Shown here: piece by piece, positions 1 through 8,896 of the stretch
Layout of the letters: the number at the start of each line of letters is the position of its first letter
How positions within the stretch are numbered: the first letter of the stretch is position 1
Origin: an uncultured Arthrobacter sp.
GTDB taxonomy: Bacteria; Actinomycetota; Actinomycetes; Actinomycetales; Micrococcaceae
NCBI RefSeq assembly: GCF_947495145.1
Contig: NZ_CANLXP010000002.1
Span: forward strand, 62,001-126,000
DNA: 64,000 nt
Reading direction: 5' to 3'
Notes under the pieces: generated by a model
The model's database searches: none
What the model saw: the letters and a program-made list of their open reading frames with translations, nothing else
Told to the model about the DNA's origin: nothing
Translations under genes and position numbers: made by a program

Positions 1-1180
1 ATCCGCTGTCTTCGAGGGAGAGCACCATGCCTCCGGACAGCTGTCCGACGGCGCGCCGAAGTTCCTCGTCGCTCACCGGGTCCGAAGCCAGCCGCTCCAG
101 CTCGTCGGTGAGCAGGCCGATGACCTGGCCTGTTTTGGCCGGGCTGCACCCCGCGTACATGGCAAAGTAGCCGGCGTCGGCGTACGACGCCGAAAATGAG
201 TAGGTGGAGTAGGCAAGCCCGCGCTTCTCACGGATTTCCTGAAACAGCCGGGAGGACATTCCACCTCCGAGCACCGCGTTGAGGACACTCATCACAAACC
301 GGCGGTCATCGGTTGCAGTCAGCGCAGGGCAACCGACCAGGACATTGGCCTGCTCGACGGCCCGGCGGATGACCTGCACTGCCCCTGTGCCCTTGAGCAC
401 AGCCGGAACCGGTGCCCGCCTCGGCACGGGTGCCGCTTCTTCCGCAAGATCCCACCCCGCCCGCTGCAGCGCCTGAACGACGAGTGAGCATACGACGTCG
501 TGATCGAGTCCGCCCGCAGCGGTGACCACCAGCTCCTCAGGCCGGTAGTAGCGGTGATAGTGCTGCAGCACCGCTTCCCTCGAGACGGCCTTGATGGCCT
601 CCGGCGTTCCGCCGATGGGACGGCCCAGCGGATGAGAGCCGAGAACCGCCTCGACGAAGTTCTCATGCGCCACATCTGATGGATCGTCGCTGTCCATGGC
701 GATCTCTTCAAGGATGACGTGGCGCTCCTGCTCCAGTTCCTCCGGGTCGATAACCGGAGAGGTCACCATGTCGGCGATAACGTCGATCGCCATGGGCAGA
801 TCGGTGTCGAGGACCCTTGCGTAGTAGCAGGTGTTCTCCTTCGCCGTTGCAGCGTTCGACTCGCCGCCTACCTCGTCGAAGGCAGCCGCGATATCCAGCG
901 CGGTTCGACGCTGGGTGCCCTTGAACAGCAGGTGTTCGAGGAAGTGCGTGGAGCCGTGCTCGCCGTCCGCCTCATCCCGCGATCCCACACCCACCCAGAA
1001 GCCGATGCTGGCCGAGCGCTGTCCCGGCATGGCCTCGGTGAGCACGCGGACGCCTCCGGGCAGTACGGAGCGCCGGACCACTGCGCCCCCGGATGTGCCT
1101 GCAACAAGCATGGACTTGCTCTCGGGGCCGCTCGGCGTGAGCGGCAGCAGCACGGGGCTGCCCTGTCCTGTGTCAGTCAT
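1..1180 (-). CDS. M16 family zinc metallopeptidase (insulinase/PepR-like), 3' end outside window
   Basis: The reading frame starts at ATG 1178-1180, with an AGGAG-type ribosome site just upstream, and runs off the left edge after about 393 codons. M16 proteins of this type are usually near 440-450 residues, so about 50 C-terminal residues are missing. The zinc motif HFLEH is encoded at 932-946. The third ligand is probably the Glu in the following AKENTCYY segment, the usual inverzincin arrangement. The mid-region SRLFQEIREKRGLAYS stretch is typical of processing-peptidase-like M16 enzymes. The gene lies directly downstream of pnp on the same strand, the standard actinobacterial order. A strong hairpin separates the two. 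The cellular substrate is unknown. Confidence 0.93.
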   Translation of the reverse strand, partial: MTDTGQGSPVLLPLTPSGPESKSMLVAGTSGGAVVRRSVLPGGVRVLTEAMPGQRSASIGFWVGVGSRDEADGEHGSTHFLEHLLFKGTQRRTALDIAAAFDEVGGESNAATAKENTCYYARVLDTDLPMAIDVIADMVTSPVIDPEELEQERHVILEEIAMDSDDPSDVAHENFVEAVLGSHPLGRPIGGTPEAIKAVSREAVLQHYHRYYRPEELVVTAAGGLDHDVVCSLVVQALQRAGWDLAEEAAPVPRRAPVPAVLKGTGAVQVIRRAVEQANVLVGCPALTATDDRRFVMSVLNAVLGGGMSSRLFQEIREKRGLAYSTYSFSASYADAGYFAMYAGCSPAKTGQVIGLLTDELERLASDPVSDEELRRAVGQLSGGMVLSLEDSG

Positions 1181-1200
1181 TTATTCTCCTCAACGCCAGC

Positions 1201-1236
1201 GGCTCCGCGGCGAAAATCAGTTTTCGCCGCGGAGCC
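1201..1236 (-). terminator. 16-bp perfect hairpin between pnp and the M16 gene
   Basis: The arms 1201-1216 and 1221-1236 are perfectly complementary, with a 4-nt loop (TCAG). The hairpin follows the pnp stop by 27 nt and ends about 20 nt before the M16 start. No T-run follows on the minus strand, so it may be a weak terminator, an attenuator, or a 3'-end stabiliser or processing site instead of a classical terminator. Confidence 0.7.
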
Positions 1237-1263
1237 GCCGGTTTGTTCTTTGAGCGTGAGTGC

Positions 1264-3543
1264 TTACAGCGAGTTGTCGTCGCCGCCCTCAGCGGGATCC
1301 TGCGCGTGTGCGCGGGGAGCATCGTCAGCGGCCGCTTCCGGTGCTTCCTCTGCTACGACCGGAGACAGCGAAAGCTTTCCGCGGTCGTCGATCTTGGTGA
1401 TCTCAACCTGGACCTTCTGGCCTACGGAGACGACGTCGTCGACGTTATCCACCCGCTTGCCGCCGGCCAGCTTGCGCAGCTCCGAGATGTGGAGGAGCCC
1501 GTCCTTGCCCGGCGTCAGCGAGACGAACGCACCGAAGGTGGTGGTCTTCACAACCGTGCCCACGTAGCGCTCACCGATCTCAGGAACCTGCGGGTTGGCG
1601 ATGGCGTTCACCGCTGCCCGTGCGGCTTCCGCGGACGAACCGTCCGTAGCGCCGATCAGGACCGTGCCGTCATCTTCGATCGAGATGTCAGCGCCGGTGT
1701 CTTCCTGGATCTGGTTGATCATCTTGCCCTTGGGGCCGATGACCTCGCCGATCTTGTCGACGGGGATCTTCACGGAGATGATGCGCGGAGCGAACTCCGA
1801 CAGCTCATCCGGAGTGTCGATCGCTGCCTCGAGCACACCGAGGATGTGCAGGCGGGCTTCGCGTGCCTGCTTCAGCGCTGCGGCGAGCACCGATGCGGGG
1901 ATCCCGTCAAGCTTGGTGTCCAACTGGATGGCAGTGACGAATTCCGAGGTACCTGCGACCTTGAAGTCCATGTCGCCGAAGGCGTCTTCGGCACCCAGGA
2001 TGTCGGTCAGCGCAGCGTAGCGGGTCTGACCGTCAACCTCATCGGACACGAGGCCCATGGCGATGCCGGCAACCGGAGCCTTCAGCGGCACACCGGCGTT
2101 GAGCAGGGACAGTGTCGAAGCGCAGACCGAGCCCATCGAGGTGGAGCCGTTGGAGCTGAGGGCCTCGGAGACCTGGCGGATGGCGTACGGGAATTCCTCG
2201 CGGCTGGGAAGCACCGGAACGAGCGCACGCTCGGCAAGTGCACCGTGGCCGATTTCGCGGCGCTTCGGCGATCCCACGCGTCCGGTCTCACCGGTGGAGT
2301 ACGGCGGGAAGTTGTAGTTGTGCATGTAGCGCTTGCGCGTTACCGGCGACAGCGAGTCGATCTGCTGCTCCATCTTCAGCATGTTCAGCGTGGTGACACC
2401 CATGATCTGGGTTTCGCCGCGCTCGAAGATGGCCGAACCGTGAACACGCGGGAGAACCTCGACCTCGGCGGTGAGCTTGCGGATGTCGCTCAGGCCACGG
2501 CCGTCGATACGCACCTGGTCGCGAAGGATCCGCTGGCGCACAACCTTCTTGGTAAGGGAGTTGAAGGCACCGGCGATTTCCTTTTCGCGGCCTTCGAACT
2601 GGCCGGCGAGGGACTCGATGGTCTCCGTACGGTAGCTGTTCGCTGCGGTTTCGCGCTCCTGCTTGTCAGCAATCGTGAAGATGTCTGCCAGACGTGTGCC
2701 GGCAGCGCTCTCGACGGCGGAGAAAACGTCGTCCTCGTAGTCCTTGAACACCGGGAACTCGACGGTGGGCTTGGCAGCCCGGCCCGCGAGGTCTGCCTGC
2801 GCTTCACACAGTGCACGGATGAAGGGCTTGGCCGCTTCGAGGCCGTCAGCGACAACTTCCTCGGTGGGTGCGGTGGCGCCGTCGTCCTTGATGAGCGACC
2901 AGGAGTTGTCGGTGGCTTCCGCCTCGACCATCATGATGGCGACGTCATCGCCGATGACGCGCCCGGCCACGACCATGTCGAAGACCGAGTTCTCAAGCTC
3001 GGAGTGCTTCGGGAAAGCGATCCACTGGTCCTGGCCCGAGCCGTCGGAGACAAGCGCAACCCGCACGCCGCCGATCGGGCCGGAGAACGGCAGGCCGGAA
3101 AGCTGCGTGGACATCGACGCGGCGTTGATGGCAACGACGTCGTAGCGGACATCGGGATTGATTGCCAGAACGGTGACGACGATCTGGACCTCGTTGCGCA
3201 GGCCCTTCACGAAAGCGGGGCGCAGGGGGCGGTCCATCAGGCGGCAGGCAAGGATTGCCTCCGTCGACGGGCGGCCCTCACGGCGGAAGAACGAGCCGGG
3301 AATGCGGCCGGCAGCGTACATACGCTCCTCGACGTCCACGGTCAGCGGGAAGAAGTCAAAACCCTCACGCGGGGATTTGCCTGCAGTAGTGGCAGAGAGG
3401 AGCGCGGTGTCCTCGTCGATGTAGACCATGGCAGCGCCGGCGGCCTGCTGGGCGAGACGCCCGGTTTCAAAGCGAACAGTGCGCTGGCCGAAACGACCGT
3501 TGTCAATAACGGCTTCGGCGAACTGGATTTCGGGACCCTCCAA
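1264..3543 (-). CDS. pnp: Polyribonucleotide nucleotidyltransferase (PNPase)
   Basis: This is a 759-residue PNPase, the phosphorolytic 3'-5' exoribonuclease of RNA turnover. I chose TTG at 3541-3543 because GGAGGTGA sits 5 nt upstream and the protein then begins MEGPEIQF, the usual actinobacterial N-terminus. The frame stays open upstream, but that extension looks non-coding. Two RNase PH-like halves are followed by a KH domain (IGPKGKM, about residues 585-650) and an S1 domain ([13 protein letters not shown], about 655-730), with an acidic C-terminal tail. It lies downstream of rpsO, as in most bacteria, with a roughly 270-nt spacer between the rpsO terminator and the start. Confidence 0.97.
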   Translation of the reverse strand: MEGPEIQFAEAVIDNGRFGQRTVRFETGRLAQQAAGAAMVYIDEDTALLSATTAGKSPREGFDFFPLTVDVEERMYAAGRIPGSFFRREGRPSTEAILACRLMDRPLRPAFVKGLRNEVQIVVTVLAINPDVRYDVVAINAASMSTQLSGLPFSGPIGGVRVALVSDGSGQDQWIAFPKHSELENSVFDMVVAGRVIGDDVAIMMVEAEATDNSWSLIKDDGATAPTEEVVADGLEAAKPFIRALCEAQADLAGRAAKPTVEFPVFKDYEDDVFSAVESAAGTRLADIFTIADKQERETAANSYRTETIESLAGQFEGREKEIAGAFNSLTKKVVRQRILRDQVRIDGRGLSDIRKLTAEVEVLPRVHGSAIFERGETQIMGVTTLNMLKMEQQIDSLSPVTRKRYMHNYNFPPYSTGETGRVGSPKRREIGHGALAERALVPVLPSREEFPYAIRQVSEALSSNGSTSMGSVCASTLSLLNAGVPLKAPVAGIAMGLVSDEVDGQTRYAALTDILGAEDAFGDMDFKVAGTSEFVTAIQLDTKLDGIPASVLAAALKQAREARLHILGVLEAAIDTPDELSEFAPRIISVKIPVDKIGEVIGPKGKMINQIQEDTGADISIEDDGTVLIGATDGSSAEAARAAVNAIANPQVPEIGERYVGTVVKTTTFGAFVSLTPGKDGLLHISELRKLAGGKRVDNVDDVVSVGQKVQVEITKIDDRGKLSLSPVVAEEAPEAAADDAPRAHAQDPAEGGDDNSL

Positions 3544-3851
3544 GAGAGTCACCTCCGTTTCTTTGGTGGCGGAGGCAGGCGGCGTATTGCTGGTCAACGC
3601 CGTTAGGACGGGTTGTGGCACCCGGTCTTCGATCGAGGTCCACGGGAAAGAACCATCACCTGATGGTGTCCCGGAGACCACTACCGAGGACCGCGAATGC
3701 CTGCGTGTCCGCCTGGCTCCTGGTTATGTACTTGGTACTTCCGTGCACTCTTGCATGCACTTACTGCGAATCTCCAATCCCTGGCGCCACACGGGTAGGC
3801 AAAGATTGAAGGCGGCCCCTTCCCAGAGGAAGGTGCCGCCTCACAGTCTAA
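3544..3851. other. rpsO-pnp intergenic region with pnp leader
   Basis: This 308-nt stretch has no gene. On the minus strand it holds the rpsO terminator (3810-3841), then a long untranslated segment leading to the pnp TTG start. Within it, 3652-3667 is a short perfect inverted repeat (ACCATCA-CC-TGATGGT) that could fold in the pnp leader. pnp leaders are known processing and autoregulation sites in enterobacteria. Whether this one acts that way is inference. Confidence 0.5.
3810..3841 (-). terminator. Intrinsic terminator of rpsO
   Basis: Arms 3810-3823 and 3828-3841 form a 14-bp stem with one non-Watson-Crick position around a 4-nt loop. It starts 10 nt after the rpsO stop and is followed on the minus strand by TTCAATCTTT, a reasonable U-rich tail for a high-GC genome. 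Confidence 0.8.
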
Positions 3852-4121
3852 CTAACGACGCAGGCCGAGGCGCTCGATGAGCGTACGGTAGCGCGTGATG
3901 TCGGTGTCGCGCAGGTAATCCAGCAGACGACGACGGCGACCCACCAGCAGCAGCAGGCCACGACGGGTGTGGTGGTCATGCTTGTGCATCTTGAGGTGTT
4001 CGGTCAGGTCGAGAATGCGGCGGGAAAGCATTGCAATCTGCACCTCGGGCGAGCCGGTGTCGCCCTCGGAAGTTGCGTACTGCTTGATGATTTCCTGCTT
4101 CAGAGCGGCGTCAAGTGCCAC
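3852..4121 (-). CDS. rpsO: 30S ribosomal protein S15
   Basis: This 89-residue protein has the exact family length. It begins [20 protein letters not shown] and carries the conserved GDTGSPEVQ and [15 protein letters not shown] segments that contact 16S rRNA helix 22. S15 is an early-binding protein that organises the platform of the small subunit. An AGGAG-type site precedes the ATG. It lies between ribF and pnp on the same strand and is followed by its own terminator, so pnp is expected to have a separate promoter or receive only read-through. Confidence 0.98.
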   Translation of the reverse strand: MALDAALKQEIIKQYATSEGDTGSPEVQIAMLSRRILDLTEHLKMHKHDHHTRRGLLLLVGRRRRLLDYLRDTDITRYRTLIERLGLRR

Positions 4122-4236
4122 AAATAACTCCTATGAGTTGTACCGTGAACAAAGTAGATGCCGGTCCCCCTCGTGAACGAGAGGAGCTCCGGCGGCGGCC
4201 CAGCAACCACGGACTGCAGCAGGGCCTTGGTCAACT

Positions 4237-5226
4237 TTACCCGTAGGTACGCTGTTCTGTCGAAAGCACGCCGCGCGTCCGGTCCACATCCAGCCGCATC
4301 TGTTCGATGAGTGCTTCGGGCCCCCGGTAGGCAACCATCCCGCGCAGCCGCCGGACAAATTCGACGATGACGGTCTGCCCATACAGGTCGAACACGTCGA
4401 TCTCCTCCTGCGGCCGGTCGATGACATGCGCCTCGACCTGCCTGCTGACTCCCTCGAACGTTGGATTGGATCCGACGGAAATCGCGGCCGGCCAGCGTAC
4501 CTGGCTGCTGTCGATGAGCCAGCCGGCATACACCCCGTCCGCGGGAATGAAACCGGTCGCCTCCGGTGACAGATTCGCGGTCGGGAATCCAAGCGCCCGT
4601 CCGCGGGCCGCGCCGTGGACTACCACGCCCCGCATGCGATGCGGCCGGCCCAGGATGCGGGCGGCAGTGGTGACATCACCGACGACCAGCGCCTCACGCA
4701 CCCAGGTCGACGAGCAGCGGCGCTCCCCTCCCGCCGTGGTGCTTTGCAGGTTCGATCCGTAGTCGTCGATGACGACCACGTCGAAGCCCAACTGTCCGCC
4801 GAGCTCCTGCATGGTTGAGAGATCTCCGGAATTGCCGCGCCCGAAGCGTACGTCGTGGCCGATGACGACCGCCTTCGCGCGCAAGCCGTCCACCAGGACG
4901 GAACGGACGAATTCCTCGGGCGTCAGTGCTGCCAGCTCGAGCGTGTAGTGCATCATGAGCAGCCCGTCGATACCGGTGTCAGCGAGGGTTTCCACCCGGT
5001 CCTGCAGCCCCATGATGAGTTCCGGTGCACTTTCCGGCCGGTGGACCTGGGCCGGATGCGGTTCGAAGGAAATGACGACGGCGGCCGCGTCCCGTTCCCG
5101 GGCGGCCGCTACGAGCTGCCCGAGCACGCTCTGGTGGCCGCGGTGCACACCGTCGAAGTTACCGATGGTGACAACTGCGGGACCGAAACCCTCCGGCACG
5201 TCGGCCAGGTCTCTCCAGTAGAACAC
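4237..5226 (-). CDS. ribF: Bifunctional riboflavin kinase / FMN adenylyltransferase
   Basis: This is a 329-residue RibF that phosphorylates riboflavin to FMN and adenylylates FMN to FAD. The N-terminal nucleotidyltransferase half has the GNFDGVHRGHQ motif near residues 22-32. The C-terminal flavokinase half has the GRALGFPTANL motif. I chose the GTG start at 5224-5226 because GAGGGAG lies just upstream and the product then begins with FYWRDL, as in relatives. It sits between truB-side genes and rpsO, a conserved actinobacterial arrangement. I saw no FMN riboswitch upstream, as expected for a kinase gene outside the rib operon. Confidence 0.96.
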   Translation of the reverse strand: MFYWRDLADVPEGFGPAVVTIGNFDGVHRGHQSVLGQLVAAARERDAAAVVISFEPHPAQVHRPESAPELIMGLQDRVETLADTGIDGLLMMHYTLELAALTPEEFVRSVLVDGLRAKAVVIGHDVRFGRGNSGDLSTMQELGGQLGFDVVVIDDYGSNLQSTTAGGERRCSSTWVREALVVGDVTTAARILGRPHRMRGVVVHGAARGRALGFPTANLSPEATGFIPADGVYAGWLIDSSQVRWPAAISVGSNPTFEGVSRQVEAHVIDRPQEEIDVFDLYGQTVIVEFVRRLRGMVAYRGPEALIEQMRLDVDRTRGVLSTEQRTYG

Positions 5227-5478
5227 GCATCTCCCTCGGCGGTTGGACGGGCGCGAAGCCCTTCATCGTTCCTTCATTATGGCCGATGGAACACCCTCGG
5301 TTTCGACGGGGCAGCCCGTTCGCTGCGTCCATTCCTCCACAGCGCCGTTGAACTGGGCAGCTTGTCCACATAGGCGACAGACGAAACCGCCCGGCCCCGG
5401 AGGAAGGCCAGAGTTGGGTCCTGCGGGCTGTTCGCGCCGGCTTCGGCGCCGCCCCTGAACCTGATCTGGAGGACATCC

Positions 5479-7395
5479 GTGCTATCTCTTCATTCCCTTT
5501 CCCTGCGCCGGACGGTGCTGAGGGCTGTCGGCGCCTGGCTGCTGCTCGCCGCTTTGCTGCTGGTTCCACAGGTACAGCCGTCACAGGCAGCGCCTGTCGG
5601 AGCTGACTGGACCCGTGGGGCCGGCGTGCATGCGGCAGTGCACTTTGTCGGGCAGTACAAGGACGCCCATGGCCGGGTTGCCTACTGCACGGACTTCGAA
5701 CGCCTGGCACCGGACAGCTCCGGCGGGTACGACGGCGGCCATTCAGGCGGGTTCATCCGAAGCGACGGCACCGAACTCACCGCGGCGGAGAACTCAGCGC
5801 TGTCCTACCTGCTGCACCGGTGGGGCGCCACTTCGGACAACGCCACTGCGGCGTCCGTACAGTTGGCGGTCTGGGCCCTTACGTCGCCCGGGATGGCCTG
5901 GGACTCACCGGGCATGAAGGCCATTCTTCGCGCAGAACAGCTGCCGGCTGACATCGTCGCCGAGGCCCGCTCCATGACGGGAACGGCATTCAGCGAAGCG
6001 GGGCCGTACACCGTTGAAATCGGTCTTAAGCCTGCAGCTTCGGAGGGAACTGTTTCTGCAGCTGTAGAGGTACTGGGAGCCAACGGGCAACCTGCGGCTG
6101 GCCTGGCCGCAGCCGCGGAGCTGAGCGGACCGTTCACGCTCGCGGAGAAGGAGTCGTCCACGTGGACGAGCGGCGAGGAACCGTACCGCCTGAAGTTGCT
6201 GAGGACGGGGCTCGGTAGCGGCTCCCTGAAGGTGTCGATCCCCCGCACTCCGGCGGCCGCAGTGCAATGGCTCGTGCCCAATCGCGGCGATGTCCAGCGG
6301 CTGCTCTTTGCTGCAGTCGTGGAACCGCGCGACGCCGCAGCGGCGATCGCCGACCTGCCCGCCTTCCAGCCTGCTGTAGCAACCAAGAGTTCTGCAGCCC
6401 GGACGCATGCGGGGGCTGCTGTCCACGACATCCTCACCGTGAGCAGCGCACCCGGGGCGGGAAACGCTTCTGTTCCGTGGCTGTCGGTCCCCGGCACTGA
6501 CGCGCCGGTATCCGTAGAGGTAGTTTCCACGCTGTGGGGGCCGCTGGACAGCAAGCCGGTTCTGCGGGAGATTGTGCCGGAGGAAACACCCCGCGTCGGC
6601 ACTGTCACTACCAGGGTGGAGGGACCGGGCGAGTACAACACCGCGGAGCTGGTTGTACCGGCACCCGGGTGGTATGTCTGGACGGAGTCGATCAACCCTG
6701 AAAGCGCGCTGCCGGCAGCTGCGGCACCCTACGTCCTCGCCTGGCAGGGACAGTTCGGCATAGCGGCAGAGACGACCTTCGTGCCGTGGGTTCCAGAGGT
6801 CCGGACACAGCTCTCCACGAACAATGCGCTCGTGGGTGACCAGGTCACCGATGCGGTGACCGGATCCGGCTTCGGTCCGCCTGCACCGGGATCTGAAGGC
6901 ACGATCACCCTGTCCATGTACGGACCGCTCACCGAACGGCCCTTACCTGTGGCCGAAATTCCCGCAGACGCCCGGCTCCACTCGGAAGTCACCGTGCCTG
7001 TGCTGAACGGGGATCAAACCAGCGACGCGTTCGCGGCTTTCGCGGATCCGGGCTGCTACACCGTCGTGGCGACCTATGCCGGTGACGAGCATACGAACGC
7101 CTTCACCTCCGCTTTTGGTGAGCCGTCTGAAACCGTCTGTGTCGATCTGCCGGCACCCGCCGAACCCGCGGAACCTACCGAACCTGGCGAATCCGCCAGC
7201 CCAGCAGCGAAGGACGCGCCGGCCGCTCCCGCCGTCAGCGACGGCCCTGCGCAGGCAGTTCCTCCGCTGCAGCGACCGGAACTGGCGCAGACAGGTGCCC
7301 GTGCAGAGGTTACCGCCGGAGCGGCGCTGGTGCTGCTCGGATTAGGTCTTGCCTGTCTCCATCAGGGTGGAGCATTCCGGAGGAGGACGCGTTAG
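5479..7395 (+). CDS. Sortase-anchored surface protein with probable thioester domain
   Basis: This 638-residue exported protein starts at GTG 5479 behind GGAGGA. A signal peptide covers about residues 1-37 and ends near SQAAP. Residues about 45-160 resemble actinobacterial thioester (TQXA/TED) domains: Cys70 in YCTDF and Gln128 in VQLAVWAL are spaced and embedded like the residues that form the internal Cys-Gln thioester. Two similar beta-type modules follow, around residues 350-405 (LWGPLD, PGWYVWTE) and 478-545 (MYGPLTERP, PGCYTVVATY). A Pro/Ala/Glu-rich wall-spanning region follows, then LAQTG at 602-606, a hydrophobic helix and RRRTR. This is a class-E-like LAXTG sorting signal. The ligand is unknown. 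Covalent adhesion is inferred from the family, not shown. Confidence 0.75.
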   Translation: MLSLHSLSLRRTVLRAVGAWLLLAALLLVPQVQPSQAAPVGADWTRGAGVHAAVHFVGQYKDAHGRVAYCTDFERLAPDSSGGYDGGHSGGFIRSDGTELTAAENSALSYLLHRWGATSDNATAASVQLAVWALTSPGMAWDSPGMKAILRAEQLPADIVAEARSMTGTAFSEAGPYTVEIGLKPAASEGTVSAAVEVLGANGQPAAGLAAAAELSGPFTLAEKESSTWTSGEEPYRLKLLRTGLGSGSLKVSIPRTPAAAVQWLVPNRGDVQRLLFAAVVEPRDAAAAIADLPAFQPAVATKSSAARTHAGAAVHDILTVSSAPGAGNASVPWLSVPGTDAPVSVEVVSTLWGPLDSKPVLREIVPEETPRVGTVTTRVEGPGEYNTAELVVPAPGWYVWTESINPESALPAAAAPYVLAWQGQFGIAAETTFVPWVPEVRTQLSTNNALVGDQVTDAVTGSGFGPPAPGSEGTITLSMYGPLTERPLPVAEIPADARLHSEVTVPVLNGDQTSDAFAAFADPGCYTVVATYAGDEHTNAFTSAFGEPSETVCVDLPAPAEPAEPTEPGESASPAAKDAPAAPAVSDGPAQAVPPLQRPELAQTGARAEVTAGAALVLLGLGLACLHQGGAFRRRTR

Positions 7396-7404
7396 CGGAC
7401 GTTC

Positions 7405-8022
7405 CTAGGGACGGGCAGCGTACTCCCGCCGCAGCTCGCTGGTCTTGGCGATATACCGGTGCCAGACCAGCAGCGCTGCGGGGAACGCGAGCTCGACCAC
7501 CATGAGGATGATCAGGAGGAAGTGCGGTGTTCCGGAGAAGGCCCAGGAGAGAACACGCCCGATACCGCCGATGAACACCATGAGGCAGACCAGCCAGAGC
7601 ATGTTCGCCCACTGAAACTTGATGGCAATGGTTACGAATGCAGCGCCGACGCCAATCATCATCGCGGCGAAGAAGCGGAACTGGTTTTCCAGCGTTGGGT
7701 TTACCGGGCCGTCTCCGGTCTCCGGCAGTCCGGCCGTACCCGTGATGAGGTAATACCCGCCGAAGCCGGCGATGACGAGACCGACAAGGACCACCACTGT
7801 GCGGAAGACACTCCAGTCGTTGCCGGTCTTGGCCGGCTTCGATGATTCCTTCTTTGAGGTCTTTGCCGTGGTTCCGCCCGAAGAGGGCTGCTTTGCAGCA
7901 GGCTTTCCGGAAGCGCCAGTTGCTCCTGCTGAGCCGCTCGCGGCGCCTGCTGCGTCCTGTCCGGCGTCGATGGAAGAACTCCGACGGCCGGGCTGCGCGT
8001 TGTCAGGGGTGCTGCTGTTCAT
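7405..8022 (-). CDS. DUF4345 family membrane protein with Ala/Ser/Lys-rich N-terminus
   Basis: This 205-residue protein starts at ATG 8020-8022, which has GAGGG six bases upstream. An earlier in-frame start would add an unlikely N-terminus. The first ~70 residues are low-complexity (Ser, Ala, Gly, then Lys-rich) and probably cytosolic. Four hydrophobic helices follow. The segments FRFFAAMMIGVG and FIGGIGRVLSW match the DUF4345 pattern of small four-helix membrane proteins of unknown function. It is convergent with the surface-protein gene, with only 9 nt between the stops. Function unknown. Confidence 0.75.
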   Translation of the reverse strand: MNSSTPDNAQPGRRSSSIDAGQDAAGAASGSAGATGASGKPAAKQPSSGGTTAKTSKKESSKPAKTGNDWSVFRTVVVLVGLVIAGFGGYYLITGTAGLPETGDGPVNPTLENQFRFFAAMMIGVGAAFVTIAIKFQWANMLWLVCLMVFIGGIGRVLSWAFSGTPHFLLIILMVVELAFPAALLVWHRYIAKTSELRREYAARP

Positions 8023-8078
8023 GGTGTTCCCTCTGTGGTCGATGATTCGGCCGGGCAAAGCCCTGTAGCTTCATCTTC

Positions 8079-8525
8079 TCACTCCGGACGCGCCTGTGCT
8101 GGAGCGCGTTCCGAAGATGCGGCACGGTGCCGGTACAGCCACCACAGACCAAGCACCGGCAGAATCAGCGGAACAAATCCGTAACCCCGGCCATATCCGG
8201 ACCACACCGTGTCAGCGGGAAAGAGAACCGGGTCGACGACGCTGAGCGTGCCAACGGTGAGCACACCGACCAGTTCCAGGCCCACGGCAGCAACAGACAG
8301 CCGGTACCAACGCGGCCCCGGGCGGCTCAGGGACACCGTGGCGAACACATACACAATGGCGGCGATCGCCGTCAGGGCATAGGCCAGCGGAGCCTCGGAG
8401 AATTTGGTCCCAATCTGAAAGGCTGCGCGCGCGGTGGCCGCCAGCGCGAAAACGCCGTACACAGCAATCAGGAGGCGGCCCGGTCCCCGGCTCAACGTAC
8501 CGGCGGCTTCACCGTGCGTTCTCAC
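8079..8525 (-). CDS. Small four-helix membrane protein, unknown function
   Basis: This protein has about 148 residues. The GTG at 8523-8525 overlaps the stop of the upstream gene as GTGA, indicating translational coupling. An ATG seven codons earlier is the alternative. Hydrophobic segments lie near residues 15-35, 42-63, 70-95 and 115-133. Between the last two is a short polar loop with a Tyr-Gly run (SGYGRGYGF). The C-terminus is polar and Ala/Arg-rich. I do not recognise a family. The pair with the next gene upstream looks like a small co-translated membrane unit behind truB. Confidence 0.65.
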   Translation of the reverse strand: MRTHGEAAGTLSRGPGRLLIAVYGVFALAATARAAFQIGTKFSEAPLAYALTAIAAIVYVFATVSLSRPGPRWYRLSVAAVGLELVGVLTVGTLSVVDPVLFPADTVWSGYGRGYGFVPLILPVLGLWWLYRHRAASSERAPAQARPE

Positions 8526-8896
8526 GCCGGCATTGCTCCGTCCCATATCTGCTCCATCCGATACAGCATCACAAAGATCGTTATCCCCACCGCACCCAGA
8601 ACCAGGTTGCTCCATCTCGAACGCTCGAGGATTGCCCACCAGAACGCGCCCACTGGAATCAGCAGCGCCGTCAGCAGGTAGCCCCAAAACTCCCAGACCT
8701 CACCGGTGACGGGTTCCCCGCCGGCCTGCCGCACAATTCCTGCGACCAGATACACCAGCAGGAACAGTTCCACGGCCGCCACGGCGAGGATGGTCACATC
8801 GTTGGGCGGCTGCCTGATGACCGCCGCACCAATGCAGAGCAGGGTCGAGACCAGGCACACGACGGTGCCCGCTACGAAGAATCCGTCCACGATCAT
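8522..8896 (-). CDS. Small membrane protein downstream of truB, unknown function
   Basis: This 124-residue protein has about four predicted helices (residues about 3-25, 33-55, 68-90, 93-112). Its ATG at 8894-8896 shares one base with the truB stop (TGATG), so it is translationally coupled to truB. The next gene is coupled to it in turn. The hydrophobic profile, with a small IRQPPND loop, suggests an integral membrane protein. I cannot assign a family or a role in tRNA modification. The coupling to truB may be only positional. Confidence 0.65.
   Translation of the reverse strand: MIVDGFFVAGTVVCLVSTLLCIGAAVIRQPPNDVTILAVAAVELFLLVYLVAGIVRQAGGEPVTGEVWEFWGYLLTALLIPVGAFWWAILERSRWSNLVLGAVGITIFVMLYRMEQIWDGAMPA

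Noticed and set aside
1243-3606. 787-codon plus-strand open frame opposite pnp
   Set aside because: It is the antisense shadow of a clear PNPase. Its translation has no family motif and is rich in Arg/Gly/Asp, as expected from the complement of high-GC coding DNA.
5227-5478. Possible FMN riboswitch or other aptamer near ribF
   Set aside because: I looked for the conserved RFN-element blocks in this region and did not see them. ribF kinase genes usually lack one.
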